Origin: Bradyrhizobium sp. Arg816
GTDB lineage: Bacteria > Pseudomonadota > Alphaproteobacteria > Rhizobiales > Xanthobacteraceae
Reading direction: 5' to 3'
Assembly: GCF_029989365.1 (NCBI RefSeq)
Contig: NZ_JAPRAQ010000029.1
Location: 35,978 to 99,977, forward strand
DNA length: 64,000 nucleotides
The position numbers and the translations under genes were made by a program. The notes beneath the pieces are model-generated. The model was not told the origin of the DNA and searched no databases. It saw only the letters and a list, made by a program, of their open reading frames with translations. Numbering within the stretch: the first letter of the stretch is position 1; each line of letters begins with the position of its first letter. Below, piece by piece: positions 61,561 through 64,000 of the stretch.

Positions 61561-62484
61561 TTACTTCTTGCCGCTGGCCGCTGCGACCTCGGCCGCGAAG
61601 TCGCTTTCCTGCTTCTCGATTCCCTCACCGAGAGCATAGCGCACAAAGCCCGCGATCTTCACCGCGCCGCCGACCTTGCCTTCGGCTTCCTTCACCGCCT
61701 GCGCCACCGATTTGCCGGTGTCGTGGATAAAGGCCTGCTCGAGCAGGCAGACTTCCTTGTAATAGGTCTTGAGGCCGGACTCGACGATCTTCTCGATCAC
61801 GTTCTCGGGCTTGCCCTGCTGGCGATATTTGTCGGCGAGCACGTCCTTCTCACGCTTCACGACCGCCGGATCGAGGCCGGACGGCTCGAGCGCGAGCGGG
61901 TTGGTGGCCGCAACATGCATCGCGATCTGGCGAGCGAGGGCAGCGAGCTCGTCGGCTTTGCCGGGCGATTCGAGCGCGACGATCACGCCCATCTTGCCGG
62001 CGCCTTCGACGACGGCGCCGTGGACGTAGCTCGACACGACGCCCTGCTTCACTTCGAGCGAAGCTGCGCGGCGCAGCGTCATGTTCTCGCCGATGGTGGC
62101 GATCGCGTCGTTGATTGCGGCTTCGATCGTGACGTCGCCGACCTTGGCGGCCTTGATCTTCTCGACATCGGCACCGACGTCGAATGCGACCTGGGCGACC
62201 ATCTTGACGAGGCCCTGGAACTGGCCGTTGCGCGCGACGAAGTCGGTCTCGGAGTTGACCTCGACCACGACGCCCTTGGTGCCCTTGGTGAGCGCGCCGA
62301 TCAGACCTTCCGCAGCGACGCGGCCGGACTTCTTGGCAGCCTTCGACAGGCCCTTCTTGCGCAGCCAGTCCTGCGCCGCTTCCATGTTGCCGTCGTTTTC
62401 GGTGAGCGCGGCCTTGCAGTCCATCATGCCTGCGCCGGTGGACTCGCGCAGATCCTTGACCATCGCAGCTGTGATCGTTGCCAT
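61561..62484 (-). CDS. tsf: Elongation factor Ts
   Basis: Exchanges GDP on EF-Tu. 307 aa: N-terminal UBA-like MVKDLRESTGAGMMDCKAAL with TDFVARNGQFQGLV (the TDFV motif), then two core subdomains and KVGGAVKIAGFVRYALGEGIEK at the end. Follows rpsB after 134 bp, the standard order. Confidence 0.98.
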   Translation of the reverse strand: MATITAAMVKDLRESTGAGMMDCKAALTENDGNMEAAQDWLRKKGLSKAAKKSGRVAAEGLIGALTKGTKGVVVEVNSETDFVARNGQFQGLVKMVAQVAFDVGADVEKIKAAKVGDVTIEAAINDAIATIGENMTLRRAASLEVKQGVVSSYVHGAVVEGAGKMGVIVALESPGKADELAALARQIAMHVAATNPLALEPSGLDPAVVKREKDVLADKYRQQGKPENVIEKIVESGLKTYYKEVCLLEQAFIHDTGKSVAQAVKEAEGKVGGAVKIAGFVRYALGEGIEKQESDFAAEVAAASGKK

Positions 62485-62618
62485 CGTTGAAAATCCTTCT
62501 TGCCTGCCGGTTTGCCGCGGCGTGGCATCAAACAGCCCCGCCGCGGTCCATCTCAGGAATTCGCGTCAACTGAAATGGTGGCCGGACTTATATCCGGCCA
62601 ACCCATCGCTCTTTTTGA

Positions 62619-63614
62619 CTATTCCGCTTCCGCGGTCAGCGCCTTGGCCTTGGCCACCCAGGCATCCGCACGGCTCGGCAGACCGACTTCTTCGCCGATC
62701 TTGTGCGCGGTGTCGTGATCGAGCTCGGCGAGCTGCCAGAAGTGGAAGATGCCGAGGTCGTTGAACTTCTTCTCGATCGCGCCCGACACGCCCGGGAGCT
62801 TCTTGAGGTCGTCGGCGGTGCCGCGCGGACCGGCAAGGCCCTGGAAGCCGCTCGAGGAAGCGGCCGGCAGCTCTTCGGCGACCGGACGAGCCGAGGCGCC
62901 GATGTCGATGCCCGAATCGCCCTGGGCGCGCGAGATGCCGTCGATCGCCGCACGTGCGATCAGGTCGCAATACAGCGCGATCGCGCGGCCGGCGTCGTCA
63001 TTGCCCGGGACCACATAGGTGATGCCCTTGGGATCCGAATTGGTGTCGACGATCGCGGCGACCGGGATGTTGAGCCGCTGGGCTTCCTGGATCGCGATGT
63101 CTTCCTTGTTGGTGTCGATCACGAAGATCAGGTCGGGCAGACCGCCCATGTCCTTGATGCCGCCGAGCGAGCGATCGAGCTTGTCGCGCTCGCGCTGAAG
63201 CGTCAGGCGCTCCTTCTTGGTGTAGGAGCTGGCGTCGCCGCCGGACAGCACGTCATCGAGATGACGCAGGCGCTTGATCGAAGCCGAGATCGTCTTCCAG
63301 TTGGTCAGCGTGCCGCCGAGCCAGCGCGAATTGACGAAATACTGCGCGCAGCGCTTGGCAGCGTCCGCGACGCCGTCCTGCGCCTGGCGCTTGGTGCCGA
63401 CGAACAGGATGCGGCCGCCCTTGGCGACGGTGTCGCTAACCGCCTGCAAGGCGGTGTGCAGCAGCGGCACGGTCTGCGCGAGGTCGACGATGTGGATGTT
63501 GTTGCGGGCGCCGAAAATGAACGGTGCCATTTTCGGATTCCAGCGGTGAGACTGGTGACCAAAGTGCACGCCAGCTTCGAGGAGCTGACGCATGGTGAAA
63601 TCGGGTAGCGCCAT
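62619..63614 (-). CDS. rpsB: Ribosomal protein S2 with C-terminal extension
   Basis: 331 aa, longer than the roughly 240 aa of E. coli S2. Core: MALPDFTMRQLLEAGVHFGH, HRWNPKMAPFIFGARNNIHIVDL, FVGTKRQAQ, RWLGGTLTNWKT, PDLIFVIDTNKEDIAIQEA, VDTNSDP. The added 70-80 residues contain LKKLPGVSGAIEKKFNDLGI, FHFWQLAELD and VGLPSRADAWVAKAK, a helix-hairpin-helix-like module seen in other Rhizobiales S2 proteins. ATG 63614 has GGAG upstream. Confidence 0.97.
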   Translation of the reverse strand: MALPDFTMRQLLEAGVHFGHQSHRWNPKMAPFIFGARNNIHIVDLAQTVPLLHTALQAVSDTVAKGGRILFVGTKRQAQDGVADAAKRCAQYFVNSRWLGGTLTNWKTISASIKRLRHLDDVLSGGDASSYTKKERLTLQRERDKLDRSLGGIKDMGGLPDLIFVIDTNKEDIAIQEAQRLNIPVAAIVDTNSDPKGITYVVPGNDDAGRAIALYCDLIARAAIDGISRAQGDSGIDIGASARPVAEELPAASSSGFQGLAGPRGTADDLKKLPGVSGAIEKKFNDLGIFHFWQLAELDHDTAHKIGEEVGLPSRADAWVAKAKALTAEAE

Positions 63615-63722
63615 AGTTTCAATTCTCCGGTTGGTTCCTCCGGAAACGTGTGAGCAAAACGGAGCGTTCTCGCCCCGGTTGCCACCGGACGGCCTTGTGA
63701 GCCATGTTTCCGTGTGAGATGG

Positions 63723-63755
63723 GGCGCTATATAGCGCCATTTCGGCCAGAAGCAA
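63723..63755 (-). promoter_or_regulatory. Probable rpsB promoter with embedded palindrome
   Basis: On the minus strand TTGCTT (63755-63750), 16-bp spacer, TATATA (63733-63728). The -10 sits in the perfect 16-bp palindrome GGCGCTATATAGCGCC (63723-63738). The leader to the rpsB start would be about 110 nt. Confidence 0.5.
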
Positions 63756-63762
63756 GGAAATA

Positions 63763-63801
63763 AGGGCCTTTCGGGGGCGGTTTTCGTCCCCCGAAGGCCC
63801 T
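63763..63801 (-). terminator. Terminator of the proline-rich gene
   Basis: Long GC-rich stem (63763-63777 with 63788-63801, one bulged base) downstream of the minus-strand stop at 63845, followed on that strand by TTATTTCC. It insulates the rpsB promoter from upstream transcription. Confidence 0.7.
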
Positions 63802-63825
63802 CTTCCGTAAAGACCACGCCAGTCC

Positions 63826-63847
63826 GCAAAGACCTAGCAAAGACCTA
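63826..63847. repeat. Tandem 11-bp duplication GCAAAGACCTA
   Basis: Two adjacent copies at 63826-63836 and 63837-63847. The second contains the stop codon of the minus-strand proline-rich gene, so the stop region has been duplicated. Confidence 0.8.
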
Positions 63848-64000
63848 GCATTTGGGCTGGTTCGGCGGGCACTTTTTCGCCGCCGGCGGTGGCGCCGCTG
63901 GGCGCGGTGGAGGTGCCGCCGGACGCGGTGGGGGCGGTGGCGCGACGGCCATCCGCGGCGGCGGCGGTGGAGCCGGCCGGGCGACCGGCGGTGGCGGCGT
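63845..64000 (-). CDS. C-terminus of a proline-rich protein, cut by window end
   Basis: 51 codons on the minus strand ending at TAG 63845-63847: PPPP blocks separated by Ala, Arg and Val (e.g. RPAPPPPPRMAVAPPPPPRP), then the terminal AAKKCPPNQPKC with two Cys. The frame is open to the window edge. Low-complexity Pro/Ala tails of this kind occur in rhizobial exported proteins, but no family can be named from the tail alone. Confidence 0.6.
   Translation of the reverse strand, partial: TPPPPVARPAPPPPPRMAVAPPPPPRPAAPPPRPAAPPPAAKKCPPNQPKC

Noticed and set aside
60628..62490. A 620-codon plus-strand frame
   Set aside because: Opposite pyrH and tsf; composition typical of reverse-strand shadows.

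Overview
The window looks like a chromosome segment of a Bradyrhizobium-type alphaproteobacterium (Nitrobacteraceae). This rests on high GC coding bias, an alphaproteobacterial SOS box (GAAC-N7-GAAC) before lexA, two palindromic repeat families I associate with this group (GAGCATGATC...GATCATGCTC and CGTAGGGTGGGCAAAGCG...), and core gene blocks in an order typical of the group. The genus call is inference; no rRNA or tRNA gene is visible.

Layout. 1-2.4 kb: a broken streptogramin-lyase-like gene, queF and a lone molybdate-type binding protein. 2.4-11.2 kb: a chemoreceptor remnant, an MFS exporter, kdsA, a NIPSNAP protein, a two-component system, a PmtA-like methyltransferase, then pyrG, secG and tpiA. 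11.4-15.7 kb: ppiD-trpD-trpC-moaC. 15.7-26.8 kb: an accessory stretch holding a CGNR regulator with amidase and MFS transporter, a lone Flp pilin, a GGDEF/EAL protein, an S41 protease, an FMN 2-hydroxyacid oxidase, a HAD hydrolase and a toxin-antitoxin pair. 26.9-31.2 kb: moeA, lexA, small secreted or unknown proteins and a triple-GAF protein. 31.3-36.4 kb: a frameshifted comEC and a complete IS1595-family element. 36.4-41.8 kb: small proteins, glnS, gltX and gltA. 42.0-48.3 kb: a sugar ABC-uptake operon with a ROK regulator and a xylose-dehydrogenase-like SDR. 48.3-63.6 kb: the envelope and translation cluster lpxB-lpxI-lpxA-(KTSC insertion)-fabZ-lpxD-bamA-rseP-dxr-cdsA-uppS-frr-pyrH-tsf-rpsB, all on the minus strand. 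63.8-64.0 kb: the end of a proline-rich protein.

How the genes work together. The right half makes lipid A (lpxA, lpxD, lpxB, lpxI, fabZ), isoprenoid and phospholipid precursors (dxr, uppS, cdsA) and outer-membrane proteins (bamA), next to ribosome genes. kdsA adds Kdo supply. The sugar operon imports a carbohydrate by a CUT1-type transporter and probably oxidises it.

Most notable points. (1) A 2,718-bp IS1595-family element with 25-bp inverted repeats and an exact 8-bp target duplication (AGGCGAAT). It carries a putative HNH nuclease, a divergent 52-aa basic protein and a small zinc-ribbon-like protein as passengers, and sits about 60 bp upstream of a frameshifted comEC. (2) A direct repeat GCAATG-CTGYC-GCAATG occurs before both the two-component operon and the downstream methyltransferase, a candidate response-regulator site. 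(3) Candidate operators lie before the CGNR/amidase and ROK/ABC systems. (4) There are three decayed genes: the lyase (nonsense), the chemoreceptor tail and comEC (frameshift).
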